From contig WQWY01000004.1 of the NCBI GenBank assembly GCA_009785115.1, forward strand, positions 1-64,000: a stretch of 64,000 nt of DNA. The letters run 5' to 3'. Source of the stretch: Micrococcales bacterium (GTDB taxonomy: Bacteria; Actinomycetota; Actinomycetes; Actinomycetales; Cellulomonadaceae). Under the pieces are notes generated by a model that saw only the letters and a list, made by a program, of their open reading frames with translations, was not told the origin of the DNA and made no database searches. Both the position numbers and the translations under genes were made by a program. Below, in pieces: positions 22,848-31,291 of this stretch (position 1 is its first letter; every line of letters starts with the position of its first letter).

Positions 22848-23626
22848 GTGCTCGAGCCCGCCGCGCCGTCAGGGACGCTCAGCGCCGCGTGGACCAGATC
22901 GAGCACACCGCGCAGCGCGACCGCGTCGACCTGGCCGGGGGCCGAGGCCCTCGAGACCATGCCGAAGGTCGCCGCCGAGCCGAACACCTCTCCCGCGAGC
23001 CGTGTCACCACACCCAGCCCACCCATGGCCATGGTGATGATCGGCTGCTCGATCCGCACGGAGGCCTCCGCGGTGGCGGCCAGCAGCGTCAGCACGTCCT
23101 CGGCCGAGGTGGGCATGACGGCCATCTTGCACAGGTCGGCACCGCAGGCCGCCATCGCGTGCAGCCGGGCGACGATCTCCTCGCTCGAGGGGGTCCGGTC
23201 GATCTCGTGCGCCGAGGCCACCACGACGACAGACGCCGCGTGCGCCGTCGCCACCATCTCGGTGACCACCGCCTCGCCCCGCCCGATCTCCACGTCGACC
23301 GCACCGACCAGCCGCTCGGCCACCAGCGCCCGGTACAGCTCGAGGTAGCCCATCGGGTCGATCTCGCGCTCGCCACCCTCGGCGGCGGTCCGGAAAGTCG
23401 CGAGCACCGGGACATCGACCGCCTCGGCCAGTGCTCGGCCCGCACGGACCACCGCGGCCGGGGTCACGTCGGCCAGATGGTCCAGCCGCCACTCCAGCAC
23501 GTCCGGAGCCGCGTCGAGCACCGTGCCGGCCTGGGCGACCAGGCTGGCGGCGTCCCGGGCGCAGACGGGGACCACGAGGGCCGGCACCCCGGTGCCGATC
23601 TCGACCTCACCGAGGGTCACGATCAC
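22844..23626 (-). CDS. aroD: 3-Dehydroquinate dehydratase, type I
   Basis: It dehydrates 3-dehydroquinate through a Schiff base. The 260-residue length is typical of the type I TIM-barrel family. The catalytic set is visible: Glu in LEWRLDHL, His in VVASAHEIDRTP, the Schiff-base Lys in GADLCKMAVM, and the substrate Arg in TRLAG. Most Actinobacteria use the unrelated, shorter type II enzyme (AroQ), so a type I gene embedded in the operon is less usual. The GTG start overlaps the upstream kinase-like gene by four bases. Confidence 0.93.
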   Translation of the reverse strand: MIVTLGEVEIGTGVPALVVPVCARDAASLVAQAGTVLDAAPDVLEWRLDHLADVTPAAVVRAGRALAEAVDVPVLATFRTAAEGGEREIDPMGYLELYRALVAERLVGAVDVEIGRGEAVVTEMVATAHAASVVVVASAHEIDRTPSSEEIVARLHAMAACGADLCKMAVMPTSAEDVLTLLAATAEASVRIEQPIITMAMGGLGVVTRLAGEVFGSAATFGMVSRASAPGQVDAVALRGVLDLVHAALSVPDGAAGSST

Positions 23627-24186
23627 CGCGCTGCCGCCTTCCCCGCACCGTCCGCCGTCGCTGTGCTGTCCAGCGTCACCGTGCTGTCCAGCGCCTCGGC
23701 CACAGCAGCGGCCAACCGGTCGGTGTCCTGGTCACCGACCGGGACGGTCAGCGTGCTCACCTCGTCGAGCAGAGCGTGACGACGCTCGTACATCGCCCGC
23801 CAGGAGGCGCGCAGCGGGCCGAGAGCCGTCGCCCCGGCCATGCCCAGCCCGATCCGTCGTGCGGACTCCGACCAGGGCAGGTCGAGCAAGACGACAGCCC
23901 CGGCCATGGTGCGCAGGGCCTCGCGGACGCTCGCGATCTCGACGGCGCCCGAGCCGAGCGCCACCACCCCGGGGCCGGCCTGGAGCAGAGCGAGGGCCGC
24001 CCGCTCCTGGTGCTGGCGCAGCTCGGCCTCCCCCACGTCGAGAAGCAGGTCGGCCACCGAGGTGCCGGCTTGCTCCGCGACCACGGCGTCGGCGTCCCGG
24101 GCCTCCACGCCCAGCAGGGCGGCCAGCGCGAGCGCCACAGCCGCGACGTCGACCCCCGGGGGCGCGACCAGCGCGACCGGCGTCAC
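23623..24186 (-). CDS. Shikimate kinase-like protein lacking the P-loop
   Basis: The 187-residue chain follows a shikimate kinase fold: DAD near residue 31 in place of the shikimate-binding [27 protein letters not shown], and a C-terminal [12 protein letters not shown]. But the Walker A loop GxxGxGK[ST] is replaced by [12 protein letters not shown], and the lid Arg of RPLL is gone (ALGPL), so it should neither bind ATP properly nor phosphorylate shikimate. There are no stops or frameshifts. Start GTG 24186 overlaps the aroC stop and its own stop overlaps aroD, both by four bases. It may be a regulatory or scaffold paralogue of AroK. The tail has a [13 protein letters not shown] repeat. Confidence 0.75.
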   Translation of the reverse strand: MTPVALVAPPGVDVAAVALALAALLGVEARDADAVVAEQAGTSVADLLLDVGEAELRQHQERAALALLQAGPGVVALGSGAVEIASVREALRTMAGAVVLLDLPWSESARRIGLGMAGATALGPLRASWRAMYERRHALLDEVSTLTVPVGDQDTDRLAAAVAEALDSTVTLDSTATADGAGKAAAR

Positions 24187-25373
24187 CGCAGCCGCTCGGG
24201 GATCGACGCGAGGTATGCCTCCAGGTTGCGCCGCACCTCGGCCAGCGAGTCTCCCCCGGTCTTGTCCAGCAGCGCCTGGGCGAGCACCAGCGCCACCATC
24301 GCCTCGGCGACGACGGCGGCGGGAGGCACCGCGCACACGTCGGAACGCTGGTGCTGCGCCTTCGCGGGCTCCCCGGTCGCGACGTCGACGGTGTCCAGGG
24401 CACGGGGCACCGTCGAGATCGGCTTCATGGCCGCGCGCAGCCGGATCGTCTCCCCGTCCGACATGCCGCCCTCGATGCCGCCAGCCCTGTTGGTGCGCCG
24501 TGCCAGATGCCCGTCCAGACCTCGCACGATCTCGTCGTGCGCGACCGAGCCACGACGGCGCGCGGTGGCGAAACCGTCACCGATCTCCACACCCTTGATC
24601 CCCTGGACGCCCATCATCTCTTGCGCCAGCCGGGCGTCGAGACGCCGGTCGGCGTGCACATAGCTGCCCAGCCCAGACGGCACCCCGTAGGCGAGCACCT
24701 CCACCACACCGCCCAGCGTGTCCCCGTCGGCGCGGCAGGCGTCGATCTCCGCGACCATCGCCGCCGAGGTGTCCGGGTCGAAGCACCGCACCGGGTCGGC
24801 GTCGAGCGCCGCGACGTCGTCAGCACCAGGCGGCACGACATCGTCGGGCACCTCGACCGAACCGATCGCCACCACGTGGGAGACCAGCCGGACGCCGGCG
24901 GCCTGCTCGAGGAGGCGTGCGGCCACGGTCCCCAGCGCCACCCGCATCGCGGTCTCCCGGGCGCTGGCCCGCTCCAGGACGGCGCGGGCGTCGTCGAAGC
25001 CGTACTTGCGCATGCCGACGAGGTCGGCGTGACCGGGTCGCGGCCGGGTCAGCGGCGCGTTGCGCGCCCGGGACAGCGCCTGGTCGTCAGCGACCGGGTC
25101 GGCCGACATGACCTGCTCCCACTTGGGCCACTCGGTGTTGGCGACCTCGACCGCCACCGGCCCACCCTGGGTCAGCCCGTGACGCACGCCACCGACCAGA
25201 CGCACCTGGTCCTGCTCGAACGACATCCGTGCCCCGCGCCCGTAGCCCAGGCGGCGCCGGGCCAGCGCCTCGTCGATGTCAGACGTGACGAGACCGACCC
25301 CGGCGGGCATCCCTTCCAGGATGCCGACCAGGGCCGGTCCGTGAGACTCCCCCGCGGTCAGCCAGCGCAGCAT
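24183..25373 (-). CDS. aroC: Chorismate synthase
   Basis: It makes chorismate from EPSP with reduced FMN. The 396-residue protein begins [20 protein letters not shown] and has the family signatures [42 protein letters not shown] and [20 protein letters not shown]. It is the first gene of the aroC-aroK-like-aroD-aroK-aroB run, all joined by four-base overlaps. Only 39 bp separate it from pilO, so pilus transcription may read into it. Confidence 0.97.
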   Translation of the reverse strand: MLRWLTAGESHGPALVGILEGMPAGVGLVTSDIDEALARRRLGYGRGARMSFEQDQVRLVGGVRHGLTQGGPVAVEVANTEWPKWEQVMSADPVADDQALSRARNAPLTRPRPGHADLVGMRKYGFDDARAVLERASARETAMRVALGTVAARLLEQAAGVRLVSHVVAIGSVEVPDDVVPPGADDVAALDADPVRCFDPDTSAAMVAEIDACRADGDTLGGVVEVLAYGVPSGLGSYVHADRRLDARLAQEMMGVQGIKGVEIGDGFATARRRGSVAHDEIVRGLDGHLARRTNRAGGIEGGMSDGETIRLRAAMKPISTVPRALDTVDVATGEPAKAQHQRSDVCAVPPAAVVAEAMVALVLAQALLDKTGGDSLAEVRRNLEAYLASIPERLR

Positions 25374-25412
25374 GGAGATGATCCTGCCATGCCCGGCGAG
25401 GCGGGGCTCCGG

Positions 25413-26129
25413 TCAGCCTGGCGAGAGCTGGCTGCCGGTGATCGCCGACGGCGGGGTCTGGTCCGTGACCGGGGCGACCGGGGGCTGGACGAAGATGTAG
25501 CCCGTCACGAGCACTCTCATGTCGCCGCGGCTGGTTCCCGGCCACCCGCCCTGGGGCCCCTCGTCCCGGGTGCCCCTGCCGTCGATCGCGGTGACCAGGA
25601 ACAGCCGGTGGTCCACACCCTGGATCCAGCCGACGGTGGCGAGCACCGCGTCCTTGGAGCCCACCATGTCGATGGTGACCGGGATGGCCATCCCCGACGA
25701 CGCGGCGACCGGTGCGGCGCCGACGGTCGCGTCGACGTCCGAGCCTTCGGCAGGCGCGGCCGCGGGCTCTGCCGCGAGGCTTCCCAGAGAGACGGCCGGC
25801 TGGAGCCCGAGAGAACCGATGAACACGCCGTTCGCGGTCGCCACGTTGCCGAGCTGGGCGAAGAAGGTGTCCTGGGAGATCGTGTTCGGGATCTGGTCGT
25901 TGAGCCGAGCCAGCTCGGCCTTCAACGTGTCGATCTGCTCGTACTGCCTTCTCAGGGTGGTGTTCTGAGCCGTCAGCGCCCGGTTCTGGCTCTCGACCTG
26001 CTCGGTCCGCGCAGCGGTCTCGGAGACCGCCTCGAACCCCGGGCCCACAGCGAGCAGCCATCCGGCACCGAGCACCGCGAGGACGGCGAAGACCGTGCCA
26101 CCGATCCACAGGTTGGTCTTGTTCTGCAT
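25413..26129 (-). CDS. pilO: Type IV pilus assembly protein PilO-like
   Basis: PilO forms the inner-membrane alignment complex with PilM and PilN. The 238-residue protein has an N-terminal membrane helix (NLWIGGTVFAVLAVLGAGWLL), a coiled coil (about 35-75, QVESQNRALTAQNTTLRRQY) and a ferredoxin-like C-terminal domain. I chose the ATG at 26129, with GAGGG six bases upstream and one base after the pilN stop, over a GTG 18 bases earlier. It closes the pilMNO operon; no PilP or PilQ follows, as expected without an outer membrane. Confidence 0.85.
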   Translation of the reverse strand: MQNKTNLWIGGTVFAVLAVLGAGWLLAVGPGFEAVSETAARTEQVESQNRALTAQNTTLRRQYEQIDTLKAELARLNDQIPNTISQDTFFAQLGNVATANGVFIGSLGLQPAVSLGSLAAEPAAAPAEGSDVDATVGAAPVAASSGMAIPVTIDMVGSKDAVLATVGWIQGVDHRLFLVTAIDGRGTRDEGPQGGWPGTSRGDMRVLVTGYIFVQPPVAPVTDQTPPSAITGSQLSPG

Positions 26130-26130
26130 G

Positions 26131-26850
26131 TCAGCCCTCACCGTCACCGAAGGGGTCGTCCCGCATCGCGTCAGCGGTGAGCTGGACGGTGAGGGTGATC
26201 CGGTAGAACACGCCGTCGTCGGCGTCGTCGACGATGTCCACGCTCGAGGCGCGCGCGTCCGAGAATCCCTGGACCGAGCTCAGCGCCTTCACGAGCGCAC
26301 CCGCGTCCGGCACCGTGAGGGAGCGCGCGGTGATCGTCAGCTGACCGATGCCCGCTTCTCCCAGGGCGTCGAGCGCGGAGACCGGCGCCGTCAGCGGCGT
26401 GGACAACCCGGCTTGGATCCTCTCGATGCCCGTGTTCTCGGGCAGCACGGCCAGCATCCCCGAGATGTACAGCGGCCAGCTGACGTCGGTGGAGAAGGCG
26501 ACGGTACGGGTGGCCCTCAGCGAGCTCTGCTGCGCGAGCACCTGAGGTACCTCGGCGTAGCGAGCCTGCTCGCTGATCAGCCGTGCGGTCTGCGCCTGCG
26601 CGTCGGTGAGGCGCGAGGTGGCCTCGTTCTGCGCCCACAGGGCGAGGCCATAGCCGGCGGCGACCACCAGCGCCGCCGCGATCACCGCGGCGACAGCACC
26701 CCGCTTGATGCCGTCGACCTTGCGGGCGGCGTACACGTCCGGGGGCAGCAGGTTGACCTGCGGCACCGGCATGCTCGGCAGCACCAGGGAGCCGGCACCC
26801 TTGCCCTTCTTGCTCTTGCTCGGTCCGAGCGGCTTCGTGGCCGTGCTCAT
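26131..26850 (-). CDS. pilN: Type IV pilus assembly protein PilN-like
   Basis: PilN is a bitopic membrane protein whose short N-terminal segment binds PilM. The 239 residues show the PilM-binding motif PQVNLLPPDVYAARK at about 30-44 after a basic, Lys-rich tail, one membrane helix (AAVIAAALVVAAGYGLALWA), a coiled coil around 75-105 and a C-terminal ferredoxin-like domain. The ATG overlaps the pilM stop by four bases. Confidence 0.88.
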   Translation of the reverse strand: MSTATKPLGPSKSKKGKGAGSLVLPSMPVPQVNLLPPDVYAARKVDGIKRGAVAAVIAAALVVAAGYGLALWAQNEATSRLTDAQAQTARLISEQARYAEVPQVLAQQSSLRATRTVAFSTDVSWPLYISGMLAVLPENTGIERIQAGLSTPLTAPVSALDALGEAGIGQLTITARSLTVPDAGALVKALSSVQGFSDARASSVDIVDDADDGVFYRITLTVQLTADAMRDDPFGDGEG

Positions 26851-27905
26851 GCGGCGCTCCTCAGGGCGAGACCGGTCGCGATGGTGAACTCGTGCTGACG
26901 TGCGAGCCGGGACGGGTCGAGACCGGCGCGCGACGAGGCACGCAGGCCGTCGAAGGGCTGGCCGATGACGACCGGGAGGCGGCTCGCGTTGGACAGGTAC
27001 TGGCCGAACCCGAGCAGGCTCACCCCGCCACCGGTCATGACCACGTTGGTGACACCCTGGCCGGGGTTGGCCGCCCCGTAGTAGACGAAGGTGTTGCGGA
27101 TCGACTCCACGACGTTGCGGGTGACCGTGCCGATGATGTCGGCGGCCTGGGCCGTCTCGGGGGTGCTGCCCTGCCCGAACCCGACACGGCGCTTGAGCCC
27201 CTCGGCCTCGCTGGCGGAGATCGCGAGGGAGTCCGTGAGGGTGTCGGTCACGTCCTGGCCGCCGGCCGCGATCAGCCGCACCACCCTCGGGACGCCGAAG
27301 GCGGAGATGAGCACCGTGGTCACCCGAGCGCCGACGTCGACGAAGGCCACCACCTGGTGAGCCATCTCGGGGCGCATCAGCGCACGGGTCTGGGCGAAGG
27401 CGGCCAGGTCGACGGCGACCGGGTTGAGCTTGGCCATCTGGACGGCACGGACGTTCGCCATCACGGTGTCCTTGGTGGCCGCGACGAGGAGGCCTCCGAG
27501 CACCTGGCCCTGCTCGCCACCCTCGCGCTGGGTGAGCGGCATGTAGTCCAGCAGCGCGTCCTCCACGGCCACCGGGAGCATGTCACCGACCTGGAACGGC
27601 AGCGCCGCCTTGAGCTGGGCCTGCGGCATCGACGGCATCTCCAGGTCGCGCACGATGACGCGCTGGTTGCCCACGCCGAGCACGACGTCGGTGGTGGAGA
27701 ACCTCGAACGGCTCCACAGCTGCCTCACGGTGGTGGCGACGGTGTGCGGCTCGGCCACCTCGCCGTCGCGCACCGCACCGGGAGGCAGGTCGGCCTCGGC
27801 GACGCGGGTCACGGTCCCTCGGGAGTCCCCACGGCCCCGTGCGATCTCGACGGCCCGTACGTGACCGGTCCCGATGTCAAGGCCGATGATCTTCGACGCG
27901 CTCAC
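26847..27905 (-). CDS. pilM: Type IV pilus assembly protein PilM
   Basis: PilM is a cytoplasmic actin-like ATPase that links the pilus motor platform to PilN. The 352 residues have FtsA/actin-fold phosphate loops: GLDIGTGHVRAVEIA at the N-terminus, FVDVGARVTTVLI in the middle and NVVMTGGGVSLLGF near the end. It starts a separate pilMNO transcript after a 116-bp gap that carries a terminator-like hairpin behind the prepilin peptidase. Confidence 0.93.
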   Translation of the reverse strand: MSASKIIGLDIGTGHVRAVEIARGRGDSRGTVTRVAEADLPPGAVRDGEVAEPHTVATTVRQLWSRSRFSTTDVVLGVGNQRVIVRDLEMPSMPQAQLKAALPFQVGDMLPVAVEDALLDYMPLTQREGGEQGQVLGGLLVAATKDTVMANVRAVQMAKLNPVAVDLAAFAQTRALMRPEMAHQVVAFVDVGARVTTVLISAFGVPRVVRLIAAGGQDVTDTLTDSLAISASEAEGLKRRVGFGQGSTPETAQAADIIGTVTRNVVESIRNTFVYYGAANPGQGVTNVVMTGGGVSLLGFGQYLSNASRLPVVIGQPFDGLRASSRAGLDPSRLARQHEFTIATGLALRSAA

Positions 27906-27983
27906 GACGCGCTCCCCTCAGCTCGCACCACTGTCGGCCTATCGGGACCCGTGGGCCCACCTTGAGCAGTTCGGCCAGGCTGT

Positions 27984-28005
27984 GTCGTCCTGTCGCGAGG
28001 ACGGC
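27984..28005 (-). terminator. Hairpin terminator after the prepilin peptidase gene
   Basis: GTCGTCCT and AGGACGGC form an 8-bp stem (one G-T wobble) with a 6-base loop, 16 bases after the pilD stop at 28022. A further perfect palindrome GTGGGCCCAC lies just beyond, nearer pilM. No clear U-tract is present, so it is called as a terminator on stem strength and position. Confidence 0.45.
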
Positions 28006-28021
28006 GCCTCAGGGTGCTCTC

Positions 28022-28828
28022 TCAGCTCCAGGTCGCGGTGTAGGCGGTCCACAGGCTCTCGCCCCAGGCGATGCCGATCGCGGCGCCGACCAGCATGGAC
28101 GGGCCGAACGGCACCTTGGACTTGCGCCCGGCCCGCCGGGCGAGCATCAGCCCGACCGACAGCAGCCCGCCGACGAGGAACGCGGCGAAGGCTCCCACCG
28201 CGAAGGTGCCCCACCCGAGCCAGGCGGTCGCCAGGCCGAGCACCCCGGCGAGCTTGACGTCGCCATAGCCCATGCCCCCGAAGAACCACAGCGCGAAGTA
28301 GAAGGCGAAGAGCGCCGCCGCCCCGATCGCGCCGCGCAGCAGCGCCGGCCAGTCCGAGGCTCCGCCAGGGTTCGCGCTGGCCAGGATCAGCAGCGCACCC
28401 ACCACCAGGTAGGAGGGCAGCACCAGCACGTCGGGCAGCCGCTGGTGGTCCAGGTCGATCAGCGCGAGCGCGATGGCGACGGCCGCCAGGTACAGGTAGG
28501 CCAGCACCGGCCAAGCGACCCCGAACCGGAGCGCGACCAGCACGAACATCGCCGCTGTCCCGACCTCGACCAGCGGGTAGCGCACCGAGATCGAGGCCTC
28601 GCAGTCTCGGCAGCGCCCGCGCAGCAGCACCCAGGAGAGCACCGGCACGTTGTCCCGGGCGCGGACGGCGTGCCCGCAGGCAGGGCAGGCGCTGGGCGGC
28701 GACACCACGGACCGACCCTGCGGCACCCGCCAGACGACGACGTTGAGGAACGACCCGACGCCGAGCCCCAGGAGCCCGACCAGGACGAGCAGGACGGGCG
28801 TCGCGTCCGCGAGACCGACGTCTGTCAC
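28022..28828 (-). CDS. pilD: Prepilin peptidase (type IV leader peptidase/methyltransferase)
   Basis: It cleaves prepilin leaders at Gly|Phe and methylates the new N-terminus. The 268-residue membrane protein has the zinc-binding cytoplasmic loop with CPAC and CRDC pairs (about 45-85), and both catalytic aspartates in LIDLDHQRLPD and GYGDVKLAG, plus about seven membrane helices. The GTG at 28828 overlaps the preceding pilX-like stop by four bases. It should process the pilin-like proteins encoded immediately upstream. Confidence 0.95.
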   Translation of the reverse strand: MTDVGLADATPVLLVLVGLLGLGVGSFLNVVVWRVPQGRSVVSPPSACPACGHAVRARDNVPVLSWVLLRGRCRDCEASISVRYPLVEVGTAAMFVLVALRFGVAWPVLAYLYLAAVAIALALIDLDHQRLPDVLVLPSYLVVGALLILASANPGGASDWPALLRGAIGAAALFAFYFALWFFGGMGYGDVKLAGVLGLATAWLGWGTFAVGAFAAFLVGGLLSVGLMLARRAGRKSKVPFGPSMLVGAAIGIAWGESLWTAYTATWS

Positions 28829-30603
28829 CGGGCGTTGCCGTCCGCGTCGAAGGCTGCGGGAACCTCCGCGAACTGGCTCGCCAGGAAGGTCGTGATCGTC
28901 GTCTTCAAGAACTTGGGCGGGGAGATCGTCTGGAACCTCGCGTCGTAGTGGTAGGCCTTGTCGTAACCGCTGACCTGCGTGCCGTCGGCATAACCCGTGC
29001 CGACCGGACCACGATACTTCTGCGCGATCGACCCGTAGACGTAGAGCGTACCGATCGGTACCCCGTGCTCGTAGTTCTGCACGGTGAAGGTCCCGGTGAC
29101 CGACAGGATCGCGGCCCTGATCGTGCGGTCGTGGTTGGGCAGCAGGTTCGCGTTGCCCGCCCTGACGGGGTGCCACACGGTGACGGAGGACTGCCCGACC
29201 AGCCCCAGGATGGCGTCGCCCTCGGCGTAGGTGAGGTTGTCGACGACCCAGACGTTCTTCTCCGCCGCGACGGTCGTGTGCCCGTTGAGCACACCGGAGA
29301 CGAACACGTCACCGACCGTGCAGCCGTAGGTCCCGATCGCGGCGACCTCGTTGGCCACCGGGTAGCCGATCCCGTTCATGGACTCGTTCGACGCGCCGCA
29401 CAGCGCCTGCTTGTTCGCCGCGGTCTGCGCGGTGTAGTTGACGTCGGTGGTCGACGAGGGGACGTCCTGCACGAACGCGAGGCTCCCCTCGATCACCGGG
29501 ACCCTGGCACCGTCAGGGCTGCCGAGCTGCCCGGGCGCGGTGCCGGGCGTGCCGCACCGTGAGGCGTCGTTCCTGCCGCTCGTCGCTCCCGTGCCCGCGA
29601 CCTGCGTGAACTTGGTCCACGGCGAGCGGACCTGCATGTAGCCGTCGGCGGTGAACCTGATCGACGTCGGCCCGGTGTACAGGCACCCGGGGTTCGGCAC
29701 GTCGATGGGCAGGTCGTAGCGGGTCTCCCGCTTCATCTCCGCGTTGGTCGGCGGCAGGTCGACCCTGGCGTCGGGGGTCTGCGGGCTCCCCGCGACGGCG
29801 AACCTCGGGGCCCCGCAGCCCGCGGGCGTGACGAACTTCGGGTTCATCGTCGTCATCGTGAACACGACGTCGTTGAACTGGGCCCCGCAGATCCTCAGGT
29901 GGTCGTTGGAGTACAGCGGCCCGTCGATGATGTCCCTCGACGCGAACTGGATGGGCGGGCACTGGGTCTCGTTACGACCCTCGTAGAAGTACTTCAACCG
30001 GTTGAGCGTGTTGTCCCAGTTGTTGTTCCGGCAGGTGGCCTGGGCGACCGTCAGCGACGACACCTCGTAGTCGGTCCAGTACAGGAACTTGATGAACCCC
30101 TCCTGGGTGATCGAGGCGACCACCGACCGCGTGTGCTGCCCCACCAGCCCGGTGGAGCGCACGCGGATCAGACCGTTGCGCAGGTAGGTCGAGGTGTCCA
30201 CCTCGTAGCGGAAGCGTGCGACCCCCTCGCTGCCCTGGACCTCCGCCCAGGTGCCCCCCGGGCCCAGACCGAGGGCAGGGTTCTCCGTCGGGGGCATCGT
30301 CACCGTCGCCGCGCTGCCGGAGAGGACGGTGAACGGTGCGGCCGGGTTGCCGTAGCGCCAGTAGGTGGAGTCGCTGGTCACGCGCGAGCGGTACTCCTCC
30401 ACCCCGGCGTAGGCGGCGGCGCGCGCGGCGTCCCAGTCCGCGGTCCGTGCGCCGTGCTGCTGAGAGTTCAGCGCGACCGCGGTCCCGGCGATCAGCAGCG
30501 TGGCCATGATGGCCGCGACGGCGATCACCATCACCAGGCCCATCCCCCGGTCGTCACGGGCGCGGTCGTCACCGGCCAGGCGTCGGCGCAGCAGTCGTGT
30601 CAT
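28825..30603 (-). CDS. Large PilX-like minor pilus protein
   Basis: The 592-residue protein has a basic N-terminus, DDRGMGLVMVIAVAAIMATL as membrane anchor (about 18-40) and a long extracellular region with Ala/Thr/Ser-rich beta segments and about ten Cys that may form disulfides. The anchor lacks the canonical Glu5 of prepilins (Gly-Met-Gly-Leu-Val), resembling PilX-type proteins. It lies in the minor pilin run one base after the pilW-like stop and overlaps pilD by four. It may cap or prime the pilus or act as a surface adhesin; that is inferred from position and architecture. Confidence 0.65.
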   Translation of the reverse strand: MTRLLRRRLAGDDRARDDRGMGLVMVIAVAAIMATLLIAGTAVALNSQQHGARTADWDAARAAAYAGVEEYRSRVTSDSTYWRYGNPAAPFTVLSGSAATVTMPPTENPALGLGPGGTWAEVQGSEGVARFRYEVDTSTYLRNGLIRVRSTGLVGQHTRSVVASITQEGFIKFLYWTDYEVSSLTVAQATCRNNNWDNTLNRLKYFYEGRNETQCPPIQFASRDIIDGPLYSNDHLRICGAQFNDVVFTMTTMNPKFVTPAGCGAPRFAVAGSPQTPDARVDLPPTNAEMKRETRYDLPIDVPNPGCLYTGPTSIRFTADGYMQVRSPWTKFTQVAGTGATSGRNDASRCGTPGTAPGQLGSPDGARVPVIEGSLAFVQDVPSSTTDVNYTAQTAANKQALCGASNESMNGIGYPVANEVAAIGTYGCTVGDVFVSGVLNGHTTVAAEKNVWVVDNLTYAEGDAILGLVGQSSVTVWHPVRAGNANLLPNHDRTIRAAILSVTGTFTVQNYEHGVPIGTLYVYGSIAQKYRGPVGTGYADGTQVSGYDKAYHYDARFQTISPPKFLKTTITTFLASQFAEVPAAFDADGNAR

Positions 30604-30604
30604 C

Positions 30605-31291
30605 TCAGGAGCTCCCTTCCGGGAGGTTGCGCAGCCCGACGGTGCTGGTCAGCGTGGTCGGCGCGGCACGCCCACCGGGGAAGGTCTGGACCTGGGCGTT
30701 CACACGGACGGCGCCGATCGTCCCGGTGCGTTGGGCGGGGGTCAGCGCACCGCCGGGGCCCGCGCCGACGATCGGCGTGGCCTGGTCGCTGCGCAGGTAG
30801 ACGAACAAGGGGTTGCCGGGGGTCGCCGTCAGGCCGTGGGCGACGACCCGGCTCGAGCTCGGGGGGCCGGCGGCTGAGGCGAACGTCCAGAACGGCGGCG
30901 TGGAGGTCGCGTCGGGCAGCCAGCGCATCTCGAGCAGGTTGCCCTCGGGGGTGACCTCGAAGCGCACCAGCATGGGCCTCGTCGTGGCGGGCTCGGTGTC
31001 GACCACCGTGTAGAAGGCCACGGCGGTGGGGCCGGCCTCGACGAAGGCCGGGGTGTTGATGGGCTGGTTCCTGACCTGCAGGTTGACCGCCCCGCGCAGC
31101 ATGCGGGCGGTCGCGTTGACGGCCGCTGTCGCCTCGTTGGTGTTGACGTTCATCACCTGGGAGTCCGCCACCTTGCGAGACACCGTGGTCGTGAAGGAGA
31201 GCACCAGGGCGCTCAGCAGGCCCATGAGCATGATGACGACCATCATCTCGGCCAGGCCGAGACCGGCCTCGTCACGGGTGCGGCGCGTCAT
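30605..31291 (-). CDS. Minor prepilin, PilW/PulJ-like
   Basis: The 228-residue protein starts at the ATG at 31291 and has a prepilin leader: positively charged MTRRTRDEAG, cleavage predicted after Gly10, then LGLAEMMVVIMLMGLLSALV with the Glu at mature position 5. The rest is a predicted extracellular beta-rich head. It overlaps the pilV-like stop by four bases. A longer frame running upstream to 32644 is only a shadow of the pilV-like gene. Confidence 0.82.
   Translation of the reverse strand: MTRRTRDEAGLGLAEMMVVIMLMGLLSALVLSFTTTVSRKVADSQVMNVNTNEATAAVNATARMLRGAVNLQVRNQPINTPAFVEAGPTAVAFYTVVDTEPATTRPMLVRFEVTPEGNLLEMRWLPDATSTPPFWTFASAAGPPSSSRVVAHGLTATPGNPLFVYLRSDQATPIVGAGPGGALTPAQRTGTIGAVRVNAQVQTFPGGRAAPTTLTSTVGLRNLPEGSS

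Noticed and set aside
23523..26180. An 885-codon plus-strand ORF across aroK-like, aroC and pilO
   Set aside because: It crosses three conserved genes and the Pro/Arg/Gly-rich translation has no domain.
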